A DNA stretch of 64,000 nt from Cheiracanthium punctorium (GCA_038373885.1 JAWZYV010010236.1:310001-374000), one strand, 5' to 3'; positions 42,643-55,496 are shown, counted from the first letter of the stretch. The notes: generated by a model from the sequence alone, not told the origin. Made by a program: numbers and translations.

Positions 42643-44727
42643 ACTGTTTTTTGACAGATTTTAAAAACCGAAATAATTTTTATACGGTGTTTGACAAAAG
42701 AAAGAGCTAAAAAGCTGAATTAATTTTTGCTTTTTTACAAGGTTTTTTGAACAAAGACACTTAAAAACATAATTTTTCTTCTTTTTGTACGTATTTTGAC
42801 ATAGAGGCAGATTACAAACCGAAATAATTTTTCCTTTTTATACGGTTTTTGGCATATAGATAGATAAAAACCGACACGGCATTTGCTTCATAGCAGAGGA
42901 GCAAGTAAAAATTGAGTTACCGATGGCTTTTAATAAGGTGTTGGGCCCTGAAACACCCAATCACTAATGGCTTTTTAAACGGTTGTTGGCCTAGAGATAA
43001 TTAAACACCTAATATTTTTTCCTATCCGTTGTGGCATTACTTTGTCATGATGGATGGGATTTAAACAAAGAGTGTCACAAGAGTGGATTAAAATATTTTT
43101 TTAAATTAATTTTCTGATAAAGCTTCTGTGTACCTTTGACTGTACTATGTGTTACATTCTTTATACTAATTTCCTTCATTTGATAAGAGAAATGAATGAT
43201 CTTGATATAAATTTCTCGTCTAACAGTGATATCTGTGCCCACAAATTTTTAATATATTACTTTGCCTAAGCAATGCACATAAAAATAACTAAGAATGAAT
43301 CAATATATATTTTCTGATTATTAAATTTCATATAACACAAGTGATATATTTCATAAAACAAGTCATAACAAGTTTTCGGTCAGCGTGTGAATTATCAAGG
43401 AAAAACGAAATGTGTACAAAGAATGGACAAATTTTTTGATAGCGTATTTGGAAACAATATTTTAGTATATTTGAAAGAAAATTAATGTGCTAACGCCAAA
43501 TATAGTATATGTAGGAATGTAATAGATCTAGACTTCTATATTTTCATTTCTTTCATTGTACAGAATGCGTCGTTTATTTTATTTTATTTATTTTTATTTA
43601 TTTATTTATTTTCAGCTTATGGCAACCGTGGAGTCAAGACGCAGACGGTAGTTAAGTTCGAGAGTAAAAAAAATCTAGCGACCGACCTTCATATTTTATA
43701 GGCAATTCTTACGTCATCAAAGTTCTGAATGAGTAGTTTTTCGTGTTTAGTGATTTACGTATTTTAAAGTAAGTTTTGGTTAAATTTCCTTGTTTATAAT
43801 GTTCATATTTAGTTAAAGTATAAATTTCATTAATATTTATTTAGAGTCAAAGGTTTCTGCATAGTTAATTACTAAATTTAAATCGTAATCTTCCTTGTAT
43901 TTTACTAATTTCCGTAACTGTATGTAAAATGGAGAGGACAATGCGAAGGCTATGTGGAAAAAGGCGTTCAGTAATTATTCCCTAGCGACATGAAAGATCA
44001 CTTCCATCTCGCTTCAGTATCACAGGACACTCGTATCTTAAAGTAACCCTGTATTTTTCTTTAGACTTTATCTTTTTGAGATCTACACTGCGCAAGCATT
44101 AAAAGGAAGAGAAAAAAAAAAACTTTAATTGCTAAGGTGAACTTTTTTTCTTTCTGATAAATTCGCTTAAAAAGAAAAGAAAAAAATAGGGGGTTCATTA
44201 GAAACTTTAAACAGCAAATTAGCTCTCCAGTAATCCTTTAAGGTAGAGGAACAAAAGAAGGGTGCTTAGTGTCCTGGCTTCAAATCTTTCTTTGTTTTGT
44301 AATTGGCATTTTAATTAGCCTTTGAGAAAACAAAGCCCAGTGCTTCCAATCGCTACGATTAAGACTATATGGGGCTGGCGTCAGAAGTACTGAAGCCAGT
44401 GGCTGCTCGTGGTTTATTTAAATGGACGTTCATAAAACAAATTTCGAAAATTAAATATGCAGATACGACGCACCTTATAAATTAAATTGTGTTTGCGTTT
44501 CCAGCAGTTATAGGAAAACAATGCAACTGCAAGAAAACAAGTCATCTTGGGTCTGACATTTCGTCACCAAGATTAGCAAAGGTGTTGTCTTGATTAATTT
44601 TATTTAAAAGTACTTACTTGAATTTTAAATTAAAATTTTATCAATTATGCTTATGTTTTTATTACTTTAACTCTCTAAATTGTTCTTCACAATCTCATAA
44701 ATATAAGGTATATATATATTATACATA
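42643..44727. other. Intergenic DNA, nothing recognised
   Basis: AT-rich sequence without a recognisable gene, repeat boundary or RNA. A (ttta)n-type patch lies near 43576-43612. Confidence 0.45.
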
Positions 44728-44729
44728 TA

Positions 44730-44917
44730 TTGGGTCGATGCATAATTATCAGTCGTTTCTTTGACGTGCTATATTTTAATAAAAATGTCCAATATTTTTA
44801 ATTAACACATACAGGTTATTAATTTAATTTTAATTATTTATCTAATTTAATAATTTAATTAATTAATAATAAATTAAATGAAAATTTACAAACGCCTGAA
44901 ATTATGCACCAACCCAA
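44730..44917. mobile_element. Mariner-type MITE, 188 bp
   Basis: The left end is ttgggtcgatgcataattat and the reverse-complemented right end is ttgggttggtgcataattt, a typical mariner terminus. TA occurs on both sides (44728-44729 and 44918-44919), although the flanks are TA-rich. The interior is almost pure A/T (attaatttaa repeats), with no transposase. Confidence 0.78.
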
Positions 44918-45495
44918 TATATATATATATATATATATATATAATAAAATAGCCTTTGACAATTTAATCTAATTTAATTTAAAGTCGTCTGAAAAACTAT
45001 CTTTTGATCTCTGAGAAACAGTACTTTCACTGTAAAGTTTGTTTCTCGGCCAGACAAATATTACTTTCAGAGACAATTTTTGAGAGTTAAGAACCAAAAG
45101 TGCAAATTAAGCTGAAATGGCAGGTGTTTGCAGTTTTTGGTTGCTCAACTTAAAATTCTTGGGCTAAGTAAGTGAATAATATCACTTTAGAGAATCAGTC
45201 AGAGAAAGGGTAACGCCCATTGCGCCCTTGTAGTATTCTTTGGAACTAGAGGGTATGTATGTCAGGAGCAAGAAAATTGCGAGGACTTTCGCTATAGTAA
45301 CTGCCCTGTTAACACATAAAAAGTGCGTTGGAAGGTCGCCGGTCATTCTACAACAAAGTATGAAAAATAATAAAGATCCAGATTAACCTCAACCAGCTTC
45401 GACTGCAATTATTTCTGAGAAGTCATTAACAAGAGAGCGAACGACAAATTTCAAATTTCATTACGCACACACACACACATATATATATAATATAT
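44918..45495. other. Intergenic DNA with microsatellites
   Basis: (AT)n at 44917-44943 and (AC)n/(AT)n at 45465-45495 bracket an unremarkable stretch. No gene is supported. Confidence 0.5.
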
Positions 45496-45665
45496 CAGGG
45501 GCGTAGCCAAGGGGAGGGTTAGGGGGGTCATAATCCCCCCCCATGAGGAATTTTCTGCCATACAAAATGTATATTCTTCACTCCTTTATCACACACATGT
45601 ATGCATATATGTGAGTTGCAGTAGTCGTAACCCCCCCCCATGAAAAATTTCTGGCTACGCCCCTG
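45496..45665. mobile_element. hAT-like MITE, CAGTGGCGTAGCCA family, copy 2
   Basis: The ends are caggggcgtagccaagg and, reverse-complemented, caggggcgtagccagaaat. The body is nearly the same as at 17084-17248. Its flanks are AT microsatellite (taatatat and atatatat), so the 8-bp duplication cannot be proved. Confidence 0.82.
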
Positions 45666-45673
45666 ATATATAT

Positions 45674-47032
45674 ACATACATACATTAATGTACACACAGG
45701 GGACCACAGATACGGTATGACAAGGGTTCCTTGAGAAATTACAATTTCCTTAACGGTGCAACGAGTTGGATAAGTTTGGGAACCCCTGTGCTAGAGTATG
45801 GTCTACGAATGCTGTTCATATTATCAATTAGTTCGTAAAAAATTGTTTAATGATTAGTTTGAGCAGTTCGAAGAAGATCAATTATAACATGCTGATAAGT
45901 TAAAACAGACCGACATCCCATAAAAAGTAAAAGACCCAATTTCTCAGTACTCTCAGATCGGTTCGAGGCGAAAGGAGTCTTTGATGGGTCTATAAGCTAA
46001 AATCGGTTTGTGTGTGAAAAGGGAGAAATTTTCGAGTTAAATGTACTGGTGGGCTTCGCAGTGCTTGGCCTAATATAGAATTCACTTTGAAGCAAGAAGA
46101 ACAGCAGGGGCCTGAGCTCCTATGCAAATTAAGACCTGATATGTAGATTTATAATGTTGGCGGATGTGTGTGTAGTTGAAGAAAGAAAAAAAAATAGCGA
46201 AATTATTTCTTTTTGAAAGGAGAGAGACTTGAAATTAAAATAAGAATGAAGAAATAAGAGACAGAATGGAGAAATCTTGGCACAGAAATTTTCATTCGCA
46301 GTCTCTGATTACTCGAACAATCCCAATGAAAATACAAAACACCCAGTGACGTCAATAGAGACACAAAAAAATAAAAAAGCAAGGTGTTAGAAGGAGAAAA
46401 GATACAAATGATGGATCATAATACGAAAAAAAAAAAAAAACGGTGTCGTAAATCGTAGATTAGTCCCAACCCCACCCAAAGCCTCGACCGTTATACTTTG
46501 CCAAATGCATTGGCACGGTTTTAGCCTGATTATATTTTTAGATCGCAGCTTTTTTTATAAAGAATTAACACATTAAATATAGTGCACGCTATAATTTATT
46601 CGGCACCCTAACACTGGATGAGATTTGCTTATTTAAAAAAAAAGGGGGGAACTTGCATAATGTTCTCAGCTGTACAGCTTCCATCAAAATGTTGGCAAAT
46701 GCTAAGAAATCGAGTAAGAATATAAGATCAGCATTTGTCTGGTAATGAAACTCATCTGCATCACTGAGATTCACGGACATCCATAAGGGGGAAGAAGGTA
46801 AGACAGTTGCTCCCCCTTAGGGTTTCAGCCTATTGTCAAGTGATGTAGATAAAATTATACGCCGCAGCAAAATCAGAACTGAAATTGTTAAATGTTTGAA
46901 ATTTGCTCTCATCCAGAAAAAATTTTTTGAAGTCGTCCCCCCCCCCTCCCCCCCACATACGCACTCTCATCGAAAAATTTCTATGCGCGCCCATGGAGAT
47001 ACTATATTTTAACTATTAGAACGTTAAAATTA
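45674..47032. other. Intergenic DNA with weak repeat ends
   Basis: 45699-45798 begins caggggaccacagatacgg and ends tttgggaacccctgtg, suggesting a short Charlie-like hAT element, but no target duplication fits. Near 46975-46995 tatgcgcgcccatg resembles the CATGGGCG family terminus without a partner. No gene is supported. Confidence 0.4.
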
Positions 47033-47040
47033 GAGTGGGC

Positions 47041-47195
47041 CAAGGACGAAATAAAGGAGGGGGAGGGGCAACCCCCACTCCCCGTGGAAAAAGAAGTTAA
47101 TGTAAAAGATCCTATTTTACTTTCATGAAATGTATGTACATGTCAGTCTTCTAATTAACCGCCTTTACCGACAAAATTTCATTAATCTGCCACTG
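47041..47195. mobile_element. hAT-like MITE, GGATTAA family, copy 3
   Basis: It starts caaggacgaaataaagg and ends, reverse-complemented, cagtggcagattaatg. Both flanks read gagtgggc (47033-47040 and 47196-47203), an exact 8-bp duplication. It shares taaaagatcctattttactt with copies at 8952 and 36029. Confidence 0.85.
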
Positions 47196-47203
47196 GAGTG
47201 GGC

Positions 47204-48458
47204 GCGCTACCGACAAAATGGCGCATTCGAACTGACCTCTAAAAGCCAGTCAGTTCGAATCAACACAGTTACTTTTTTTTAAACAAACTGCTTGTTAAAA
47301 ACGTTGAAATGAGATTAAAATTAGACAAAACGGTTTTTGATGAATTAATAATTTTCCAGTGATCACACGATGATGACGAGAAATATTAAAAACAAGAAAA
47401 ATTAAATAGCTCTACTGTCCAGTTATTATTTATACGAAGAAAAAATGTGTATGTTTAAAAAAAAAAGCACAAAATTATATATTTTTCCTGGGAGCTCCCG
47501 CTTTTTAATCTTTACGCGCAGCGAAAAAGTAAAAAAAAACAGGCAGGAAAAGTGCAGGAAGAAAAACGGGCTTCTGCGGTATAAACGCCATAATGTGAGG
47601 GAAGTAAGTAGCTAAGATATGCGATCTCTTCTTTTTTAGGAGTTTCTCACTTCGATTTAAAAAAAAAAAAAAAAAAAAAAATCCTCACCAGAATTAAGCT
47701 TCGTAACGAAATTTTGAATTTTTTCGCTTGTAAAAGTTTAACTCTCAAGTAATTCTGTTTAAATATTTTAAAAATATCAGGGGGTCGATGCAGACGAAAA
47801 TTAGGTCCTTTTTTTGGCCCCTTCAGAAAATTATAATTGATTAAAACGGTCCCTTCACAAGGATACAATCGATTGAAACGGTCTTTCATCGGCATTTTAC
47901 CCTACATTTCAATCTGTTTTATTAATTATTTCAACAAAAAAGGTGACTTTAATAAAAATTGGTATGAAAATTCACTAAAATAATAAGTGTTGAAATTCAC
48001 AAAAATAAGCAATTTTCGCACAAATGGGACCCTGGATAAATTCCTGGATGACCCTTGAATATTAAAAAGCAATATGTTATATCGCACATTGTTTGGACTT
48101 AAGGACTTGTATTACTTTCAGTTTCAGAAATTATTTTAAAAAAAAAAGGAATCTGCAGCGCCCTAAAAACGCACAAAACGAATTTTCGTTTCCGTCTGAT
48201 AAGGCTTTTTCAGATGAAGTGAAAACAATGCTTCCCGATGAGACATAACAATAGACTTGTGTGAAAACAAAAACTTCGACGGGAAGTCATAAAAATTTAT
48301 TCATGGCTTTTGAGTCAAGGAGTCAAGATAATCGCAATTCACGCAAACGTTAGCATAAAAGTAAGCTTTTATTTCGCGATTATCAAATGTCACGTACCAT
48401 AAAAACTTTTTATTTTGTAATATTTCCCTTCTTCCCTATTGAAACAATGTTTCATTTA

Positions 48459-48500
<42 letters not shown>
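47204..48500. other. Intergenic DNA ending in an AT microsatellite
   Basis: No gene. A tracts at 47659-47681 and an (AT)n run of ~40 bp at 48461-48500 directly abut the Helitron-like element. Confidence 0.5.
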
Positions 48501-48501
<1 letters not shown>

Positions 48502-49820
48502 TAGCTGAAGTACCCGTCGTTGACGGGTTTAGTACTGAATGCAAATTTCTAAAAGCAAGAACTTTCGTCAGCAATGTTGGAGTACACAGAATGGATGTAG
48601 TATGTTTCCAAAGTAAAGAAAGCGCAATTATAATTTTTGTGCATTGTTAAAATATTACAGGTTAGAGAGTAACTAAGTAATATCATTTCATTCGCTTTAG
48701 TCGTAATTATGGGATGCGCGAACGAATATTTACACATATTCAAATAATTTTCGCAAAATCTCAAAATCTAATCAACATTTTTGAAAAATTGGAAGCCTAG
48801 AATTTAAGTTGAGTGACAACCTATCATGTCACCCAATTTTGTTTAATTCCCTGCTGTCTTTATTTCGTGGTGCTGGAACAAACATTTTAGCATTTTTAAA
48901 CGATTTTCACAAAATCTCAAAATGTAATCAAAATATTTTAAAAATTCAACACCTATAAATTAAAATTAGCAACTACCTATCATATCACCAAATTTCGTAT
49001 TAGTCGTTATTACGCGATGCTTGAAAAAATATAACCGCATTTTGGGAGAATTTTCACAAAATCTCAAAATCTAATAAAAAGTTTAAAAAATTGGACACCT
49101 ATACTTTATGTTGAACAACAACCTATCATGTGACCAAATTTCATATCATTCGCTTTAGTCGTTATTACGTAATGTGTGAACAAAAATTCACTCAGTTTGA
49201 AACGATTTTCGCAAAATCCCAAAATCTGATCGGTTTTTTTTAGATGCTTATAGTTTAAGGTGACCACCTATCATTTCACCAAATACCATTTTTTCACCTT
49301 TGCAGTTATTACGTGATGTGCGAACACAATACGCAGTGTGAAACAATTTTCGCAAAATCTCAAAATCTAATCAAGATTTTTTTTTTAATTCGACGCCTAT
49401 GTTTTAAGTTGAGTGACCACCTATCATGACACCTAATTTCATATCATTCGCTTCAGTCGTTTTTACGTGATGCTTGAACACAAATTTACGCAGTTTGAAA
49501 GTATTTTCGCAAAATCTCAAAATCTAAACAATATTTTTTAAAAATTCTACGACTATGTTTTAAATTGAGTGACCACCTATCATGACATCCAATTTCATAT
49601 CATTCGCTTCAGTCGTTTTTACGTGATGCTTGAACACAAATTTACGCAGTTTGAAACGATTTTCGCAAAATCTCAAAATCTAATCAATATTTTTTAAAAA
49701 TTCGACGCCTATGTTTTAAGTTGAGTGACCACCTATCATGACACCCAATTTCATATCATTCGCTTCAGCCGTTTTTACGTGATGCTTAAACAAAAAAAGC
49801 GTCACGGACAGAATGACAGA

Positions 49821-49852
<32 letters not shown>

Positions 49853-49971
49853 CAGACAAACTTTTTTTTGAGGGTCGCATCGGATTCCCGGGTGCTTGAA
49901 ACGGATAGAAATCGCAAAATTTTTGAATTCCAAGAAATGTACAGACAAAAGTCTAATTTTATTTATATAGA
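48501..49971 (-). mobile_element. Helitron-like non-autonomous element with internal tandem array
   Basis: Read on the minus strand, the element starts TCTATATAAATAAAATTAG after an A (49972) and ends with the hairpin CCCGTCAACGACGGG, then TACTTCAG and CTAG before a T (48500). 5'-TC, a short 3' hairpin, CTAG end and insertion between A and T are the Helitron criteria. The interior (about 48700-49795) is seven diverged ~142-157-bp units, each containing ttttcgcaaaatctcaaaat and cacctatcatg. A (gacagaat)n minisatellite lies at 49808-49859. No Rep/helicase frame exists, so it is non-autonomous. Confidence 0.72.
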
Positions 49972-50121
49972 TACTGTGGAAGAAAAATATTTTTTGGGGA
50001 AATAATTTAAAGAGTAATTTTACTTTATGCATTTTTGGAAAATTGATTTTACTTGGAAAAAATAAAGAAAGGAAGAGAATTGCCGTGTTGTGTTAAGAAC
50101 AAAGCTATGCGAAGACTATCT

Positions 50122-50311
50122 GCCTAGGAGGGAGTGCCCTGGGCAGAGGCTTTTTAACAGGTTCTAACGCATATTCATATTGCATCTGAAGAGAAACCGC
50201 CCAAAACCCCAGATCGTTAGTTCGAGAGCCGCGCGGTAAGCCAGAACCCTGGACCTTTACACTTCAGCCATCTACCATGATCAGTGTATTATGCACTCGG
50301 CCATGGTGGGG
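50122..50311 (-). repeat. tRNA-like SINE, family 1, minus-strand copy
   Basis: The reverse complement starts ccccaccatggccgagtgca and matches 11273-11468 over its length. The tggccgagtgcataat head fits an A box. Conserved blocks gatggctgaagtgt, ccgcgcggct and gcgttagaacct are shared. Confidence 0.6.
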
Positions 50312-50374
50312 ACAGAAAGAATTTGAAATTTTAGTTTCTAATGACTGAGAGTTATATAGTTATGTTCTCCTTAA

Positions 50375-50866
50375 CCCTTTGAGGTGCAACTCTTTCCCAA
50401 TGCCGAATAAAGGGCAGCCGTTGCCATCGCTTGACTTAACTACCAGCAAGATGGCACGATCGAAACGGTCATCGAGTGTCACAGATCTAGAGACCCTTTT
50501 TTGACGATAGCTGGCTGTGCGGCACAAAAAAGGGTCTCTACATCTGTGGCACGCGATGAACGTTTCGATCGTCCGCCATCTTGCTGGTAGTTAAGTCGAG
50601 CGATGGCAACGGCTGCCCTTTTTTCAGCATTGGGCAATCTATCCAGCTGTTCTCGCATTCTTCTATTTTTCAGCAGATGTCAGTGCTGTAAAAAATAATC
50701 GTGAGCAATTTTTTGACGGGAAACGACGTGCTATAAAAAGTAATGGATTCTCGTGGAGCTATGTCACCCGCAACTAGTTTTATAGAAATAAAATCTATTG
50801 TGACTGGCAACAGTCAAAACGTCAGAGTTGGGTGTTCCCAGAGCGGAAACACTGCGCGTTAAAGGG
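50375..50866 (-). mobile_element. TTAA-flanked piggyBac-type MITE, copy C
   Basis: TTAA lies at 50371-50374 and 50867-50870. It starts ccctttgaggtgcaac and ends gcgcgttaaaggg. The palindrome spans 50400-50630, with gagacccttttttgacgat on the left arm and aaaaagggtctct on the right and a nearly absent spacer. Same orientation as copy A. Confidence 0.88.
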
Positions 50867-50989
50867 TTAAACGCTAGGTCTTGGATCAATCGAAAACAAT
50901 ATATAAAAGTTTTTGTAAATTATTCCTAAACGTCTTTTGATGCCAGTTTTTTTTTCATGGGGTGTTCAGAAAATATTTTATACACTATA

Positions 50990-51470
50990 GTGCCGGACAA
51001 ACACTGCATCACCTGCGAAAAATGGAAAATTATGCAAATAATGTGTTCCATGTTTTATGCAAAGGTCATATTGGTACGACAAAATAAAGTATAAAGATTA
51101 ATCAACTTTTATTAGAATGAATAAATTAATTACTCAGAAAAATACAAAATGCAAAACAATGTAATTGATAAACTAATTTTGTTTAGTTAATGTAAAATTT
51201 ACATAACTGCAGTCATATGACATTTTAGACGTGCATGCACGCAGAAGAATCGCTTCAAACTTATAGAATAAAGATCGTTTAAATTTGGTATTTTCCAAAA
51301 ATGCCATTGTAGATATTTTTAAGCTTTTTTTTTTAAGCTTAAAAATCAAAACATTTAAAGATATACACATTTTCACGTGCTTTTCATAGTCTTTATCTAT
51401 ATTCTCTAATGTAATGCACATAAATTGGCAAAATTTTAAAACATTAAGAAAAAAACCATTTCCGAAGGCA
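50990..51470 (+). repeat. Diverged outlying unit of the 494-bp repeat
   Basis: About 51005-51470 matches the tandem unit of 52093-54068 in order: gcaaataatgtg, ttttatgcaaag, aataaattaattactcagaa, caatgtaattgat, acgcagaag-atcgcttcaa, ttttccaaaaat and cgaaggcaagcag. It is much more diverged than the array units. Its left edge, cactatagtgccggacaaac at 50983-51002, resembles a Tc1-type terminus, which would suggest the repeat derives from a transposon end. Confidence 0.6.
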
Positions 51471-52092
51471 AGCAGAAAGATACTACAGAACTGCCTTCAG
51501 GAACAGCCTACTTTTAGTTTAAAAGCTGCTACAGTTCTTGAAGTGTCCTACTGTTCTGCTGACCACCAGGCCCAGTCCCGAGTCCAGCAGAGCAGCGGCT
51601 TCTATTAATTTTCTTAGAATTTTATCTCACATTTTTAAAATTACAATTGATAATACACATGAAATCAATATATGAAAGCACTTAGCTTACAATAGTTCAT
51701 ATAGTTACAATAGTTCATATTATACTTTTGTAACAAATCTGAGCATATATATATATGTAACACATTTTTTAAAAAAAATTGAAATTAAAAAAAAAAATAT
51801 ATGGAAATAGAATTTCCGCTTGAAAAATGAGAATGTTTAAAAAATAATTTTGGAAACTTAAAACATAACTAAATATATCTGAAAATAAAATTTAGGCTTA
51901 AGAAAGGGAATTATTTTAACAATTTTGAAAACATAAAACATAAATGTTCTAAAAATAGAATTTAGGCTTGAATATGAGAATTTTTTTTCCATAAAATTCT
52001 AACGAAATATGTGTACAAAAATTAATTATTTAATTTTTAGATTCAGATGTAAGGTAATAAATACCAAAACTAGATAGGGTGCAGTCAAAATT
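51471..52092. other. Intergenic AT-rich DNA
   Basis: Separates the diverged unit from the array. The motifs gaatttaggcttgaa/tttaggcttaaga and aaaacataa recur three times around 51790-51990, suggesting a decayed ~65-bp tandem repeat. No gene is supported. Confidence 0.45.
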
Positions 52093-54068
52093 TTCAAAAA
52101 TTTAAAAAAAAAATCCCTTCCGAAGACCTATAGGTGGATCATCTGCGTAGAATGTAAAATTGTGCAAATAATGTGCTTTACGTCTATGTTTTATGCAAAG
52201 AGAGTATTGTTATAAAATATTATAAAATAAAGAATACTTTATTTTAAGATTACTCATGTTTTATTCTGATTAATAAATTAATTACTCAGAAAAATAAAAA
52301 AAGAGTACAAAAAACTACGTTTAGCAAAACGTAAACCAATGTAATGGATCAACTTACACTGTACAGTTAATGCAAAGACCCTACATAACTGCAATCATAT
52401 AGCATACTTTAGATCTGTATACACGCAGAAGGATCGCTTCAATATTCATAAAGATATCTTAATTTGAATTAGTGTTTTCCAAAAATACCATTTTATAGCA
52501 ATTTTCACACAATCTTTTTAGCTTAAAAATCAAAACGTTTAAACATATACTCGTTTTAACGTGCACTTCATAGTTTTTAGCTATATTTCAAAAATTTAAA
52601 TAAAAAATCCCTTCCGAAGACCTATAGGTGGATCATCTGCGTAGAATGTAAAATTGTGCAAATAATGTGCTTTACGTCTATGTTTTATGCAAAGAGAGTA
52701 TTGTTATAAAATATTATAAAATAAAGAATACTTTATTTTAAGATTACTCATGTTTTATTCTGATTAATAAATTAATTACTCAGAAAAATAAAAAAAGAGT
52801 ACAAAAAACTACGTTTAGCAAAACGTAAACCAATGTAATTGATCAACTTACATTGTACAGTTAATGCAAAGACCCTACATGACTGCAATCATATAGCATA
52901 CTTTAGATCTGTATACACGCAGAAGGATCGCTTCAATATTCATAAAGATATCTTAATTTGAATTAGTGTTTTCCAAAAATACCATTTTATAGCAATTTTC
53001 ACACAATCTTTTTAGCTTAAAAATCAAAACGTTTAAACATATACTCGTTTTAACGTGCACTTCATAGTTTTTAGCTATATTTCAAAAATTTAAATAAAAA
53101 ATCCCTTCCGAAGACCTATAGGTGGATCATCTGCGTAGAATGTAAAATTGTGCAAATAATGTGCTTTACGTCTATGTTTTATGCAAAGAGAGTATTGTTA
53201 TAAAATATTATAAAATAAAGAATACTTTATTTTAAGATTACTCATGTTTTATTCTGATTAATAAATTAATTACTCAGAAAAATAAAAAAAGAGTACAAAA
53301 AACTACGTTTCGCAAAACGTAAACCAATGTAATTGATCAACTTACATTGTACAGTTAATGCAAAGACCCTACATAACGGCAATCATATAGCATACTTTAG
53401 ATCTGTATACACGCAGAAGGATCGCTTCAATATTCATAAAGATATCTTAATTTGAATTAGTGTTTTCCAAAAATACCATTTTATAGCAATTTTCACACAA
53501 TCTTTTTAGCTTAAAAATCAAAACGTTTAAACATATACTCGTTTTAACGTGCACTTCATAGTTTTTAGCTATATTTCAAAAATTTAAATAAAAAATCCCT
53601 TCCGAAGACCTATAGGTGGATCATCTGCGTAGAATGTAAAATTGTGCAAATAATGTGCTTTACGTCTATGTTTTATGCAAAGAGAGTATTGTTATAAAAT
53701 ATTATAAAATAAAGAATACTTTATTTTAAGATTACTCATGTTTTATTCTGATTAATAAATTAATTACTCAGAAAAATAAAAAAAGAGTACAAAAAACTAC
53801 GTTTCGCAAAACGTAAACCAATGTAATTGATCAACTTACATTGTACAGTTAATGCAAAGACCCTACATAACGGCAATCATATAGCATACTTTAGATCTGT
53901 ATACACGCAGAAGGATCGCTTCAATATTCATAAAGATATCTTAATTTGAATTAGTGTTTTCCAAAAATACCATTTTATAGCAATTTTCACACAATCTTTT
54001 TAGCTTAAAAATCAAAACGTTTAAACATATACTCGTTTTGACGTGCATTTCATAGTTTTTAGCTATAT
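52093..54068 (+). repeat. Tandem array, four units of 494 bp
   Basis: The unit start ttcaaaaattta occurs at 52093, 52587, 53081 and 53575, exactly 494 bp apart, and the fourth unit runs to about 54068. Units differ at only a few positions. Units 3 and 4 share tttcgcaaaacg and cataacggc where units 1 and 2 have tttagcaaaacg and cata/gactgc, so the last pair is the most recent duplication. Each unit carries small palindromes (acgtttagcaaaacgt; caatgtaattgatcaacttac). No ORF is conserved. It looks like a small satellite or a locally amplified repeat. The sequence just beyond (to 54145) resembles the end of the diverged unit at 51405-51470. Confidence 0.92.
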
Positions 54069-54123
54069 ACTATTATGTGATGCACATAAATTGACAAAAT
54101 TCTGAAAAAAAAAATTTTAAATC

Positions 54124-55095
54124 CCTTCCGAAGATAAGCAGTTAGGTACACTGTACGTATACACAGTGTTTAAATATTCTTTGGCTCCTCGCCATACAAA
54201 ATCCTTTTTCTGGATATCTGCGTTCGCGCCTTTTAAGTATCGCGTAACAATGAATTATGCATGTTCCAAGACGATAGCTGAAACACTTGTCTTCGCGTTA
54301 AGATAAAAATATTTATATGGTTCGATAAAACATGTCCCTGTCTTCATAGTGTCACACAGGAGAACGAGTAACGACCGCTTTTTTAGTATCACTTCTGAAA
54401 ACACATAAAATAGAGCAGACAGATGCCATGGAACAGTTATCCTCGTGATAGCATCGTAACATCGTATTATGAAGCTCTGCATTTGATGCTACGTGATGTA
54501 ACAGGCGTATTTAAGTAAATTTCTGCCTTTTTTATATCTCTTTTATTGAGATCTGAACCCGCAATGAATCAGTCGGTTAAAGCTAGGGGTTACCATAAAC
54601 CATCGAAAAGTCATCTTTTCTCCTAAGGGGTCTAGACCCCCCCCCTCACTTTAGTCTAAGCAAAAATGCTAATTTTGACCGAATATCCACCTGTAAACTC
54701 TATATTGTAATGTGTAAAAAAAAAAGTTAGTATAAAGATTAAAAATTTGTAATGCAATTGAAATTTTTTATAGGTTGTTTATGGTAAAATTTCCTGTCAA
54801 TCAAACTTTACAGTAAGAATGGACCCCCATCCACCCCCCAATAAATAGACCCCCCCATGTGAAAGCTATAGCTACGTCCCTGATTCTACCAATGTATAGT
54901 TCATCGTTTTAGATGGTTTTGATTCAGATTTTTTTTTAATTCTTTTTCATGTCTCCAAATGTATAAGTTTATGGTTCAAATTTGAGCAACAGGGTTTCTC
55001 CATCTCATGGAACCAACTTTTCTATTATTCCAACTTTTCATTACATTTCTACTCTTCAACTTCTCTATAACACGTTTTCCGTGAAATGTTGCTCT
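54124..55095. other. Intergenic DNA with a hAT-like right-end fragment
   Basis: 54830-54883 (acccccccatgtgaaag to ctatagctacgtccctg) looks like a hAT-like right terminus without an identified left partner. No gene is supported. Confidence 0.42.
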
Positions 55096-55395
55096 TAGTG
55101 ATGGGCATGAATGAATAAAAAAAAATTCGAATTATTTGATTGTTAAATGCATTCAAGATAATCGATTCTGAAAAATTCATTCGAATGCTCTGCCCGAAGC
55201 TCTCGAACAGCACACGACATTCAAAATCTCGAATACTATTTGAATAGTTAATCACGAGTACTATTCGAATAGTTAAATCACGATTACTATTCGAATAGCA
55301 AAACTCTCGAATATTCACTATTCGATTAATCGATTATTGATTCTAATCGAATAACAGTAATCTATCATAGAAATTATGCGAATGGCACATCACTA
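55096..55395. mobile_element. hAT-like MITE, TAGTGATG type, 300 bp
   Basis: The left end is tagtgatgggcatgaatg and the reverse-complemented right end is tagtgatgtgccattcg. The interior is packed with repeated attcgaatag and tcgaat palindromic units. The flanking 8-mers (gttgctct and gttgtacc) match only in part, so the target duplication is eroded. Confidence 0.7.
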
Positions 55396-55496
55396 GTTGT
55401 ACCCGATTTGCGACAGTGTAAGATCATGCTGGAAATTATTCTACAGCGTGATCCATTTAAAAGGGTACTGGATGTGGTTTTTCTTATTATCCTTAA

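Noticed and set aside
46770..46995. A fourth CATGGGCG MITE
   Set aside because: The right end is similar, but the left end does not match and no 8-bp duplication can be found.
52093..54068. CRISPR-like array
   Set aside because: The repeats are 494 bp and contiguous with no unique spacers; this is a tandem repeat in a eukaryotic genome.
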